A stretch of DNA of 64,000 nt. It comes from Actinophytocola sp963729115. Its GTDB lineage: Bacteria; Actinomycetota; Actinomycetes; Mycobacteriales; Pseudonocardiaceae. Positions 46,373 to 54,423 of the stretch are shown one piece after another. Position 1 is the stretch's first letter, and every line of letters starts with the position of its first letter. Where the stretch lies: assembly GCA_963729115.1 (NCBI GenBank), contig CAVSMR010000025.1, positions 558,001-622,000 of the forward strand, read 5' to 3'. The notes beneath the pieces were generated by a model, which made no database searches, was not told the origin of the DNA, and saw nothing but the letters and a program-made list of their open reading frames with translations. The position numbers and the translations under genes are program-made.

Positions 46373-46870
46373 TCAGGGGGCGAGGAGCAGGTCCTCGCGG
46401 AGGCGGACGTCCGCTTTGGACTCCGGCGGGAGAGCGGCCAGCAGGTCGCGGACCGGGCCGTGGCCGGGGAGGGTCGCGGTCGGGTCCACTGCCAGCCAGG
46501 GGATCAGGACCGTCGCCCGGTCCGGGGTGCCGGGGTGCGGGAGCAGGAGGTCCGGGTGGTCACTCGTCACGCCGTCCACGGTGACCACGTCCACGTCGAG
46601 CGTGCGCGGGCCCCAGCGCTGGTCGCGGACCCGGCCCGCGCGCGCCTCCAGGTCCTGGCCGCGGCGCAGCCACGCCCACGCGTCGGCCGCCGGGTCGTCG
46701 ACCAGCAGGACGGCGTTCAGGAAGTCCGGCTGGTCGGTCACGCCCCACGCCTTCGTCTCGTAGACCGGCGACACCGCGACGACGGCGTCCGCCAGGCCGG
46801 ACACGGCCAGGCGGAGGTACCCGAGGCGGTCCCCCAGGTTGGCGCCGATCGACAGGACCGCCCGGGTCAT
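46373..46870 (-). CDS. folK: 2-amino-4-hydroxy-6-hydroxymethyldihydropteridine pyrophosphokinase
   Basis: Activates the pterin with pyrophosphate from ATP for FolP. 165 residues: LSIGANLGDRLGYLRLA, VSPVYETKAWGVTDQPDFLN, RWGPRTLDVDVV (metal Asps) and LLLPHPGTPDRATVLIPW. The ATG overlaps the folB stop by 4 bp. The extreme C-terminus (PPESKADVRLREDLLLAP) is the part copied in the adjacent repeats, so the native end may itself have been changed. Confidence 0.95.
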   Translation of the reverse strand: MTRAVLSIGANLGDRLGYLRLAVSGLADAVVAVSPVYETKAWGVTDQPDFLNAVLLVDDPAADAWAWLRRGQDLEARAGRVRDQRWGPRTLDVDVVTVDGVTSDHPDLLLPHPGTPDRATVLIPWLAVDPTATLPGHGPVRDLLAALPPESKADVRLREDLLLAP

Positions 46871-47238
46871 CCCGCGGGCGGGCGCGACCGGCGGATCGTG
46901 ACGGCCACGTCCGCGAAGTCCAGCGGGATCGGCGCGTTCGGCTTGTGGATGGTGACCTCGACCGCGTGTGGCCGCGGGTCGGTCATGACCTCGGCGGCGA
47001 TCTCGGCGCCCACGGACTCCAGCAGGTTCCGCGGCGGGCCGGCGACGATCTTCGCCGCTCGCTGTGCCAGCGCGCCGTAGTTCAGCGTGTCGTCGAGCTC
47101 GTCGGTCTCGCCGGCGCGGTCGAGGTCGACCCACACCGTCAGGTCCACGACGAACTCCTGCCCGTCGCGGCGCTCGTGGTCGTACACCCCGTGGTTGCCG
47201 CGGACCCGCAGGCCCGTCAGCGTGATCCGGTCAGTCAT
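46867..47238 (-). CDS. folB: Dihydroneopterin aldolase
   Basis: Cleaves dihydroneopterin to the hydroxymethyl pterin for FolK. 123 residues: LTGLRVRGNHGVYDHERRDG, the catalytic Glu in that loop, DDTLNYGALAQRAAKIV, NLLESVGAEIAAEVM and VTIHKPNAPIPLDFADV (conserved Lys). The ATG at 47238 has AAGGAC upstream and overlaps the folP end by 8 bp; GTG 47244 is an alternative. Confidence 0.95.
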   Translation of the reverse strand: MTDRITLTGLRVRGNHGVYDHERRDGQEFVVDLTVWVDLDRAGETDELDDTLNYGALAQRAAKIVAGPPRNLLESVGAEIAAEVMTDPRPHAVEVTIHKPNAPIPLDFADVAVTIRRSRPPAG

Positions 47239-48076
47239 CCGCACAGTCCTTCGACATCGCGACGGCGACCGCGACCGCGTCCAGCGACCGGGTCACGTCG
47301 TGCACCCGCACCCCCCACACACCGGCGGTGGCCACCAGCGCCGTGATCGCCGCCGTGGCCTCCTCCCGGCCGTCCGGCGGGCGGGGCGTGCCCTCCTTGG
47401 AGGCCAGCAACGTGCCCAGGAAACGCTTGCGCGACGCACCGACGAGCACCGGGAAACCCAGCTCCCGCAACACCTCCAGCCGCCGCAGCAGCGCCCAGTT
47501 GTGCCCGGCCCGCTTCGCGAAGCCCAGGCCCGGGTCGAGCACGAGTGCCGACGGGTCCACACCGGCCGCCACCGCCGCGTCGACCCGGGCACGCAGCTCG
47601 TCGCGCACGTCGGTGACCACGTCGTCGTAGACGGCCAGCGCGTCCATCGTGTGGCTGTGCCCGCGCCAGTGCATGAGGATCCACGGCACGTCCGCGCTCG
47701 CGACGAACCGCGCCATGTCCGGGTCCGCCATCCCGCCCGACACGTCGTTGACCACCCGCGCGCCCGCGGCCACCGCCGCCTCGGCCACCCGCGACCGCGT
47801 CGTGTCGACGCTGACCGTGACCCCGGACGACACCAGGCCCTCGATCACCGGGAGCACCCGCGCGATCTCGGTGGCCGCGTCGACCCGGGCCGCGCCCGGC
47901 CGGGTGGACTCGCCGCCGACGTCCACCAGGTCCGCGCCGGCCGCCCACAGCTCCATCCCGTGCGTGAGGGCGTCGTCGAGCGAGAGGTAGCGGCCGCCGT
48001 CGGAGAAGGAGTCCGGCGTCACGTTCAGCACGCCCATCACCGCGCAGCGACCGGGCTGCGGAAGCGCCGGGTGCAC
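47231..48076 (-). CDS. folP: Dihydropteroate synthase
   Basis: Joins the activated pterin to p-aminobenzoate; target of sulfonamides. 281 residues of the TIM-barrel family: MGVLNVTPDSFSDGGRY, DVGGESTRPGA, VNDVSGGMADPDMARF, LDPGLGFAKRAGHNW, GASRKRFLG and GVRVHDVTRSLDAV. GTG at 48076, five bases after the folE stop, is the likely start; the ATG of MGVLNV is too late for the barrel. Confidence 0.95.
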   Translation of the reverse strand: MHPALPQPGRCAVMGVLNVTPDSFSDGGRYLSLDDALTHGMELWAAGADLVDVGGESTRPGAARVDAATEIARVLPVIEGLVSSGVTVSVDTTRSRVAEAAVAAGARVVNDVSGGMADPDMARFVASADVPWILMHWRGHSHTMDALAVYDDVVTDVRDELRARVDAAVAAGVDPSALVLDPGLGFAKRAGHNWALLRRLEVLRELGFPVLVGASRKRFLGTLLASKEGTPRPPDGREEATAAITALVATAGVWGVRVHDVTRSLDAVAVAVAMSKDCADD

Positions 48077-48081
48077 GGATC

Positions 48082-49251
48082 TCACCGGGTCCGCCCGCGG
48101 ATCAGCTCCAGCGCCTCGGCCCGCGAGGTGGCCGAGTTGCGCAGCATCCCGCGCACCGCCGAGGTGGTCGTGCGCGCGCCCGGCTTGCGGATGCCGCGCA
48201 TCGCCATGCACAGGTGCTCGGCATCGATCACGACGATCACGCCGCGCGGGTCCAGCTTGCGCTCCACGGCGTTCGCGATCTGCGTGGTCAGCCGCTCCTG
48301 CACCTGCGGGCGCTTGGCGTACAGGTCGACGAGCCGGGCGAGCTTCGACAGCCCGGTGACCTTGCCGTGCTCGTTGGGGATGTAGCCGACGTGCGTGACG
48401 CCGTGGAACGGCACGAGGTGGTGCTCGCAGTTGTGCGTCAGGTGGCCGTCGAGGAGGAACGTCGGGTGCGGGTCGCAGGTGAAGCTGTAGACGGTGAACG
48501 GCGCGGACGCGGCGGCCTCGATCGGGCGCACCGCCCACACCGGCGTCCACCGCGACTCGATCAGCTCCGTGTGGTGCGACTCCTTGGCGAACCCGTGCCG
48601 GCGCCACCAGCCGGTGCCGTCCTCGCGGCTCTCCGGACGCCGCCGGCTCGGCGTCGCGAACGACATCGACCGGGAGCCGAGGCGGTGCTGCTCGGTCCAC
48701 TCGATCGCCTTGCCGTCCACCGAGCCGGCCTCGGCCCAGCCGTCGGGCGTGGCGAGCGGGTGGTCGGGGGTGACGACGAAGCTGCCGGACTCCGTGACGA
48801 CCTCGACCAGCTGGCGCGCCGGGCGGGCGGTGACACGGGTGACCGTGGTCGGCTCGACGCGGCCCTCGGCGAGGGTCCACAGCTGGTCGCCGGCCCGCAC
48901 CTCCTCCGCGGCACGCGGGCCGCCGATCACGTTGACGGGCTGGCGGCCGGGCACGCACGTCGAGTACGTCGGGATGTCGGTGACCAGCACCAGCTCGTCG
49001 TGGCACTCGTCGAACGTCTTGTCCAGCACCGAGTCCGGCTCGGTGTAGAGACCGCCGAACATCTCCAGGTACGCCCGCGCCACCCGCGCCGGGGTGTCCC
49101 GCAGGCCCTGCCGGTCGGGATCCTCACCGCAGGCCAGCAGCAGCTCGCGAACCGCCCTCTCGGCGCGCGCCTGGTCGAACACGGGCAGCGGCCCGCCGGT
49201 TGAGTAGAGCGAGCCCTGCCCGGACCCGTTCCCGGTGCTGTCAGCCGTCAA
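48082..49251 (-). CDS. folE: GTP cyclohydrolase I interrupted by a mini-intein
   Basis: First step of folate synthesis, GTP to dihydroneopterin triphosphate. The 389-residue frame contains a complete FolE of 213 residues in two parts. The N-extein (1-98) has FDQARAERAVRELLLACGED, DTPARVARAYLEMFGGLYT and VLVTDIPTYST. The C-extein (275-389) begins CEHHLVPFHGVTHVGYIPN, the zinc site (Cys and His), and includes RLVDLYAKRPQVQERLT, AEHLCMAMRGIRKPG (third zinc ligand) and TTTSAVRG. Residues 99-274 are an intein that must be removed to rebuild the STCEHH active site. It heads the folE-folP-folB-folK operon 15 bp after ftsH. Confidence 0.95.
   Translation of the reverse strand: MTADSTGNGSGQGSLYSTGGPLPVFDQARAERAVRELLLACGEDPDRQGLRDTPARVARAYLEMFGGLYTEPDSVLDKTFDECHDELVLVTDIPTYSTCVPGRQPVNVIGGPRAAEEVRAGDQLWTLAEGRVEPTTVTRVTARPARQLVEVVTESGSFVVTPDHPLATPDGWAEAGSVDGKAIEWTEQHRLGSRSMSFATPSRRRPESREDGTGWWRRHGFAKESHHTELIESRWTPVWAVRPIEAAASAPFTVYSFTCDPHPTFLLDGHLTHNCEHHLVPFHGVTHVGYIPNEHGKVTGLSKLARLVDLYAKRPQVQERLTTQIANAVERKLDPRGVIVVIDAEHLCMAMRGIRKPGARTTTSAVRGMLRNSATSRAEALELIRGRTR
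48430..48957 (-). other. FolE mini-intein (176 residues, no homing endonuclease)
   Basis: Hint-fold splicing element in frame inside folE. It begins at Cys1 (CVPGRQPVNVIGG, block A), has block B in GSFVVTPDHPLATPDGW with the TxxH motif (Thr63, His66), block F VYSFTCDPHPTFLLDG and block G HLTHN, ending in His-Asn directly before the extein Cys+1. At 176 residues it is too small for a LAGLIDADG endonuclease and no such motif is seen; the linker region (about 85-145) is Arg/Ser/Glu-rich. The usual block-F Asp seems to be Ser. Splicing is inferred, not shown. Confidence 0.93.
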
Positions 49252-49266
49252 ATGTCCCTCCGCGAC

Positions 49267-51576
49267 TCAGCGGCCACTATCCCACTCGGAGCCGCGTCCG
49301 CGGTCCTCCGGGTCGGACGGTCCACGCTGGTCACGGCTGCGGTCGTCGGGTCCTGGCTGCTGCTCCCAGGACGGCCGCCACTGGTCGCGCGGGTGGCCGG
49401 ACGGTGTCGTGGCCGGCGTCCACCCGGGCGGCGCGCCGTAGTTCGGCGGACCGTTGCGGGTCCCGCTCGGCGGACCGGGGTAGGGCTGGCCGTAGCCGGG
49501 GCCGGGCACGCCGTTCGGGCCGGCGCCGTTGCCGGGCGGCTCCGGGCTTGGCAGCGGCGGGCCGCCGGGCAGCTCGTTCGCGCCGGGCGCGGTGCGGACC
49601 GGGGTCGGCTCGGGCTCCTCGCGGGCCGGTGGCCACGGCTCGCCGCGCTCCTTGGCCAGCTCGCCGGGCGTCTTGATCGGCGGCTTGTCCGACGGCGTGC
49701 GGCCACCGAACTCGTTGAACGCGGTGATCCGCGGGCGCTTCTCCACCTTCGAGAAGATCCGCTCCAGGTCCTTGCGCTGCAGGGTCTCCTTGTCCAGCAG
49801 CTCGATGACCAGGTTGTCGAGCACGTCGCGGTAGGTGTTCAGCACGTCCCACGCCTCGGTGTGCGCGGCCTCGATGAGCTTGCGCACCTCCTCGTCGATC
49901 TCGTGCGCGACCTCCAGCGAGTAGTCCGGCGCGTGGCCCATCGACCGGCCCAGGAACGGGTCGCCCTGGTCCTGGCCGTACTTGACCGCACCCAGCCGGG
50001 CCGACATGCCGTACTCGGTCACCATGGCCTTCGCGATCTTGGTGGCCTGCTCGATGTCGCTCGAGGCGCCGGTGGTCGGCTCGTGGAAGACCAGCTCCTC
50101 CGCGGAGCGGCCGCCCAGCGCGAACACCAGCCGCGCGATCATCTCCGAGCGGGTCATCAGCTGCTTGTCGTCCTCGGGGACGACCAGCGCGTGCCCGCCG
50201 GTGCGCCCGCGGGGCAGGATCGTCAGCTTGTAGACCGGCTCCAGGTCCGGCATCGCCCACGCGGCGAGCGCGTGCCCGCCCTCGTGGTAGGCCGTGATCT
50301 TCTTCTCCTTCTCGGAGATGATCCGGCTCTTGCGCGCGGGTCCGCCGACCACCCGGTCGACCGACTCCTCGAGCGCGGCACTGGTGATCATGGTGCCGTT
50401 CTCGCGCGCGGTGAGCAGCGCCGCCTCGTTGATGACGTTGGCCAGGTCGGCGCCGGACATGCCGACGGTGCGCTTGGCGAGCCCGTCGAGGTCGGCGTCC
50501 GGGTCGAACGGCTTGCCCTTGGAGTGCACCTGCAGGATCTTCTTGCGGCCGGTCAGGTCCGGCGCGGACACCGGGATCTGCCGGTCGAACCGGCCGGGAC
50601 GCAGCAGGGCCGGGTCGAGGATGTCCGGGCGGTTGGTCGCGGCGATCAGGATGATGCCGCCCCGCGCGTCGAAGCCGTCCATCTCGACGAGCAGCTGGTT
50701 CAGCGTCTGCTCACGCTCGTCGTGCCCGCCGCCGAGGCCGGCGCCGCGCTGGCGGCCGACCGCGTCGATCTCGTCGACGAAGATGATGCACGGCGCGTTC
50801 TGCTTGGCCTGCTCGAACAGGTCGCGAACACGCGAGGCGCCGACACCGACGAACATCTCGACGAAGTCCGAGCCGGAGATCGAGTAGAACGGCACGCCGG
50901 CCTCGCCGGCGACCGCGCGGGCCAGCAGCGTCTTGCCGGTGCCCGGCGGGCCGTACAGCAGCACGCCCTTCGGGATCTTCGCGCCCAGCGCCTGGTAGCG
51001 ACCCGGGTTCTGCAGGAAGTCCTTGATCTCGTAGAGCTCCTCGACCGCCTCGTCGACACCCGCCACGTCGGAGAACGTCGTCTTCGGCATGTCCTTCGGC
51101 AGCTGCTTGGCGCGCGACTTGCCGAAGTTCATCACCCGGTTCCCGCCGCCCTGAACGTTGTTCATCATCCACATCAGCAGGATGAGCAGCAGGCCGAGCG
51201 GGATCAGGAAGATCAGGATCTGGGTGAGGAACGACTCCTGGGTGACCGTGGTGTTGAACTCGGTCTTGTCGTTCGCCTTGTCCTGCAGCTCACGGTAGAT
51301 GTCACCGGTGGCCGCGGCCGGGAACTGCGAGATGATCTGGGTGACTCGCTGACCGTCCTGCTCGATCGGGTCGCGCAGGGTCAGCTTGAGCCGTTGTTCC
51401 TTGTCCTCGAGGTCGGCCTTCTCGACGTTACCGCCGGTGATCTGCGTGACGGCCTTGGAGGTGGGAACTTCCGTGTAGCCGCGCGTGTCATCGAACAGCA
51501 TGCTTATCAGGAAGTAGAGCAGCAACACCACCAAGATCCACACCAGCGGGTTGCGCAGCAGGCGCTTGCGGTCCAT
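49267..51576 (-). CDS. ftsH: ATP-dependent membrane zinc protease FtsH
   Basis: 769 residues. Two membrane helices (NPLVWILVVLLLYFLISMLF and ILIFLIPLGLLLILLMWMM) flank a periplasmic domain. AAA features: GPPGTGKTLLARAV, IIFVDEIDAVG and the SRH region ATNRPDILDPALLRPGRFDR. The zinc site is AYHEGGHALAAW with the third ligand in SSDIEQATKIAKAMVTEYGM. A Pro/Gly-rich C-terminal tail of about 140 residues is typical of actinobacterial FtsH. ATG 51576 is preferred to TTG 51579. The 225-bp gap upstream (51577-51801) should hold its promoter; no clear elements were picked out. Confidence 0.97.
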   Translation of the reverse strand: MDRKRLLRNPLVWILVVLLLYFLISMLFDDTRGYTEVPTSKAVTQITGGNVEKADLEDKEQRLKLTLRDPIEQDGQRVTQIISQFPAAATGDIYRELQDKANDKTEFNTTVTQESFLTQILIFLIPLGLLLILLMWMMNNVQGGGNRVMNFGKSRAKQLPKDMPKTTFSDVAGVDEAVEELYEIKDFLQNPGRYQALGAKIPKGVLLYGPPGTGKTLLARAVAGEAGVPFYSISGSDFVEMFVGVGASRVRDLFEQAKQNAPCIIFVDEIDAVGRQRGAGLGGGHDEREQTLNQLLVEMDGFDARGGIILIAATNRPDILDPALLRPGRFDRQIPVSAPDLTGRKKILQVHSKGKPFDPDADLDGLAKRTVGMSGADLANVINEAALLTARENGTMITSAALEESVDRVVGGPARKSRIISEKEKKITAYHEGGHALAAWAMPDLEPVYKLTILPRGRTGGHALVVPEDDKQLMTRSEMIARLVFALGGRSAEELVFHEPTTGASSDIEQATKIAKAMVTEYGMSARLGAVKYGQDQGDPFLGRSMGHAPDYSLEVAHEIDEEVRKLIEAAHTEAWDVLNTYRDVLDNLVIELLDKETLQRKDLERIFSKVEKRPRITAFNEFGGRTPSDKPPIKTPGELAKERGEPWPPAREEPEPTPVRTAPGANELPGGPPLPSPEPPGNGAGPNGVPGPGYGQPYPGPPSGTRNGPPNYGAPPGWTPATTPSGHPRDQWRPSWEQQPGPDDRSRDQRGPSDPEDRGRGSEWDSGR

Positions 51577-51801
51577 CAACTTACGGCCGCGGTGCGGCCC
51601 GACCCTCCCTGACTTGCATGTAAGGCGCTTGGCCCGTTACCGGCCGGACAAGGCACTCCGGTTCACCCAGCGTACCGCCCGCACCGGAGCACCCCCGCCG
51701 CGAAGTACCCGCAGACGTGCTCACCTCAGAAGAACGGCTGCGAGCCGTGATCGGTTCCCGATCCGCAACCGCAGGTCAGGGGATCGCGGGCGGTCCCCGT
51801 C

Positions 51802-52560
51802 CTACCGGCGGTCACGGGTCACCTCGGTGACCAGCTCGCCGATCCGATGGCGTAACGCGGCCGTGTCGGCCGGGGCGATCGTGACCCAGCCGTCGCGGGT
51901 CTGGCTCAGGTAGCGGCCGGTCCCGTTGTCGAACCAGGCGAGCACCGGCGCGCGCCGCCGGCCGCGCAGGTCACTGCGGCTGTTGACGCCGATCTGCCCA
52001 CCACGGCGGCTGGGCGTGGCGGTCAGCGTCGCGAGCGCCTTGCGGGTGTCCTGCGTGCCCGCCGCCGTGCTCGCCGCCGCGCCCGCAGCGGCGCCCGCCG
52101 GGACCGTCGCGAGCTCCTCGGCCGGCACGGAGATCGACTGCTCCGAGCCGCGCGGCGCGCCCGGCAGCAGCCCGATGATCGCCGAGACCAGGCCGTCGCG
52201 CGGTATCGACCGCAGCGCCACGCCGTCCGGCCGCTGCACCGCGAGCACCGCACCGGCCCGGCCGGCCGCGGCCAGCGCGAGCACCGGGGGCGCGTCGGGC
52301 TCGGGCAGGAACACCGCGTCGATGCTCACGTCGGGCTGGGCGAGCGTGCCGAGCCAGGCGTCGAGCTCGGGGTCGAGCCGCCCGGCGTGGTCGAGCAGCC
52401 CGCCCGCGACGAGCTCCTCGCGGACCCGCCTGCGCAGGGCGGCGCGCTCGTCGTGGGTGGCGCCGTGCGAGTGGATCTCCAGCGGGTACGGCGGCTCGCC
52501 GGCGTCGAGGGCCTCCCAGAGGAAGTCGAGGGCCAGCGGGGCGATGAGGCGTTCGGCCAT
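51802..52560 (-). CDS. EspG-family ESX chaperone (first copy)
   Basis: 252 residues. EspG proteins bind PE-PPE pairs in the cytosol and keep them soluble for type VII secretion. The family start LALDFLWEALDAGEPPYPLE and the late RAPVLAWFDNGTGRYL and DTAALRHRIGELVTEVTRD match the second EspG gene at 54424. The middle contains an Ala-rich low-complexity insert (GAAAGAAASTAAG). The ATG follows the PPE gene stop by one base, so the two are coupled. Confidence 0.88.
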   Translation of the reverse strand: MAERLIAPLALDFLWEALDAGEPPYPLEIHSHGATHDERAALRRRVREELVAGGLLDHAGRLDPELDAWLGTLAQPDVSIDAVFLPEPDAPPVLALAAAGRAGAVLAVQRPDGVALRSIPRDGLVSAIIGLLPGAPRGSEQSISVPAEELATVPAGAAAGAAASTAAGTQDTRKALATLTATPSRRGGQIGVNSRSDLRGRRRAPVLAWFDNGTGRYLSQTRDGWVTIAPADTAALRHRIGELVTEVTRDRR

Positions 52561-52561
52561 G

Positions 52562-53887
52562 TCAGTCGTCCTGATCCATGCCGATGACCGTCGGCGAGGC
52601 CAGCTGGTCGCTGCCGAACGTGCTCTCCTCGTCCGCCCCGAGCAGGAACGACGGGCGCTCGCGCGTCTCGTCCTCCTCGTCGTCCTGGCGGCGGCCGCCG
52701 GCGAGTGGGGTGCCGGCCGCACCACCGCGTCCGGCCGGTCCCTGGCCCGCCACGCCGGCGGGCACCGCGCCGCGCGTGCCGCCACGCTCCCCGGACTGGC
52801 CCGCGCCGAGGCTGCCGGTCGCGCCGAGACCCGCGGCCGCTCCACCGCTGGCCGCGCCGCCGAGATCGCCGCCGAACCCGCCCGCACCGGCACCCGGCGC
52901 GGTCGAGCCGAGGCCGCCCGGCGAGGCGGCCGGGGACGAGGCGGGCCCGGAGGTGCCCGGTACGAAGCCGGACGTGCTGGTGCCGGCACCGGGCAAGCCG
53001 CCGGCCGACGCGAGGTCGCCACGGCCGCCGGTGCCCGAGGTGTTGCCGGAACCGGTGCCGGTGAAGTGGACCGACGGCGTGCCCGACGAGCCGACCGACT
53101 CAAGACCGCCGGGCCGGCCCGAGTACGCGACCGGGCCGCCCCCGATGGCCGGCCCGCCGCCCCGCCCCGGGTCGATGCTGCCCTGCGGTGGTGGCACGAA
53201 GCTCGGCGTCTGCGCGTCGACCGCGCTCATGGCGGACGTGTACGCCTCGAGGTAGGAGACCTGCTCGCGCTTGACCGCGTCCGCGGCCTCCTTCTGCGCC
53301 TTGAGATCCGCCTGCATCGCGGCCGGGCCACCGGCCAGCATCGCCTGCAGCGACTGCTGGTGGTCGGCCTGCCGCGCCGGCGGCAGCTTGCGCACCTCGC
53401 TCGCGGCGAGCGACTGGCGGGACATCTGCACGCCCATCATCTGCGCGGTCTGCCCGGCCTGCCCCGCGGCCTGCGCGAGCGGCGCGAGCGCGGCCCGCGC
53501 GGAGTCGGCCGCCACGCCGCTCCACGCGCCGTCGAGCCGGGTGACCGCGTCGAGCAGCCCGTTCGCGGCGTCGGCCAGGCTGTTGCCACCCGTGTTGAAC
53601 ACGCGCCCGAGGCCGTCCGCGGACGACGGGTCGTTCCCTTGCGTCGCGAACGCGTAGAGCTGCTCGCTGTCGAAGCCCGCCCAGTTGGGCGTGTCGCCGA
53701 GGACGCGGTCCTCGCCCATGCGGACCTCGGGCGTGAGCTGCGCGGACTGGCTGCCCGTGATCGAGTCCTGCAGCTCGGCGCGGTCGACGCGGTCCTCGGC
53801 CGGCAGGTGCCGCGTCGTGCGCTGCGTCCGTGCGGCCCGGTCGCCCGCGTAGTCCTGGGTGTCGTAGTGGTGATCGTTCGGCGCCAT
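52562..53887 (-). CDS. PPE-like ESX substrate
   Basis: 441 residues. The N-terminal 200 form a helical PPE/WXG-like hairpin with the central WSG turn in LDGAWSGVAADSARAALAP and NWAGFDSEQLYAFATQG before it. Residues 215-400 are Gly/Ser/Pro-rich low complexity (GGFGGDLGGAASGGAAAGLG). The acidic C-terminus ends EESTFGSDQLASPTVIGMDQ. The PPE dipeptide motif of mycobacterial proteins is not strict here. Paired with the small upstream PE-like gene and flanked by EspG genes, it is probably exported by an ESX system encoded elsewhere. Confidence 0.82.
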   Translation of the reverse strand: MAPNDHHYDTQDYAGDRAARTQRTTRHLPAEDRVDRAELQDSITGSQSAQLTPEVRMGEDRVLGDTPNWAGFDSEQLYAFATQGNDPSSADGLGRVFNTGGNSLADAANGLLDAVTRLDGAWSGVAADSARAALAPLAQAAGQAGQTAQMMGVQMSRQSLAASEVRKLPPARQADHQQSLQAMLAGGPAAMQADLKAQKEAADAVKREQVSYLEAYTSAMSAVDAQTPSFVPPPQGSIDPGRGGGPAIGGGPVAYSGRPGGLESVGSSGTPSVHFTGTGSGNTSGTGGRGDLASAGGLPGAGTSTSGFVPGTSGPASSPAASPGGLGSTAPGAGAGGFGGDLGGAASGGAAAGLGATGSLGAGQSGERGGTRGAVPAGVAGQGPAGRGGAAGTPLAGGRRQDDEEDETRERPSFLLGADEESTFGSDQLASPTVIGMDQDD

Positions 53888-53911
53888 TGGTGCTTCCCCC
53901 TGTTGATCGTG

Positions 53912-54280
53912 TCAGGCCTGGCGGCCGTAGTCGGCCGCGTGTCCGTCGTCGATGCCGACGTAGTTGTCGATGCACTGGCGCAGCGCGCGTTCGGCCTTGT
54001 CCGTCTGGTCCAGCAGCATCGTGAGCACCGTGCGGAACGAGTCGTCGCCGTCGTAGCGGCCCATCGACTTGCGGGCCATCGCGTCGCCCACCGGGTTGGC
54101 CCCGAGCCGGACCTCGTCCCCGGCTCCCGGACCGGACTGCCGCAGCAACTGGGCGAGCTGGTCCTTCACGTCGCCGATCCGGGCAAGCGCGTCCTCCGCG
54201 GCCGCCGCCTCGATCGACACCTGGCCGCTCGCCGCCGCGTTGCTGAACGCGCCCACAGCGCTGCCCACTGCCTCCAGCAT
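53912..54280 (-). CDS. PE-like / WXG100-class small ESX protein
   Basis: 122 residues, almost all helical, without a signal peptide: AVGAFSNAAASGQVSIEAAA in the first helix and DSFRTVLTMLLDQTDKAERA near the end, followed by DNYVGIDDGHAADYG. The YxxxD/E secretion signal may be YVGID. It lies 24 bp before the PPE-like gene and is the natural partner in a PE-PPE heterodimer. Confidence 0.78.
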   Translation of the reverse strand: MLEAVGSAVGAFSNAAASGQVSIEAAAAEDALARIGDVKDQLAQLLRQSGPGAGDEVRLGANPVGDAMARKSMGRYDGDDSFRTVLTMLLDQTDKAERALRQCIDNYVGIDDGHAADYGRQA

Positions 54281-54423
54281 CGAGTCCCCCTCGAGTCACC
54301 GGGCGCACCACACCGGACGCGGTGCGTAACCCGAGACGGAGGCTAACGCACCCCACCGACAATCCCGGATCCGATATCAGGACGACGCGCGAGCAGCGAC
54401 GATCCGCGACGGCCGCGGACGGC

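Noticed and set aside
45904..46373. Several overlapping frames in both directions between merR and folK
   Set aside because: All lie within degenerate copies of the folK tail and change frame between copies.
48430..48957. Insertion of a foreign gene or assembly chimera in folE
   Set aside because: The insert is in frame at both ends, carries splicing blocks in order, and its removal restores FolE exactly, as expected of an intein.
49252..51612. 786-codon plus-strand frame
   Set aside because: Antisense shadow of ftsH, which has every expected motif.
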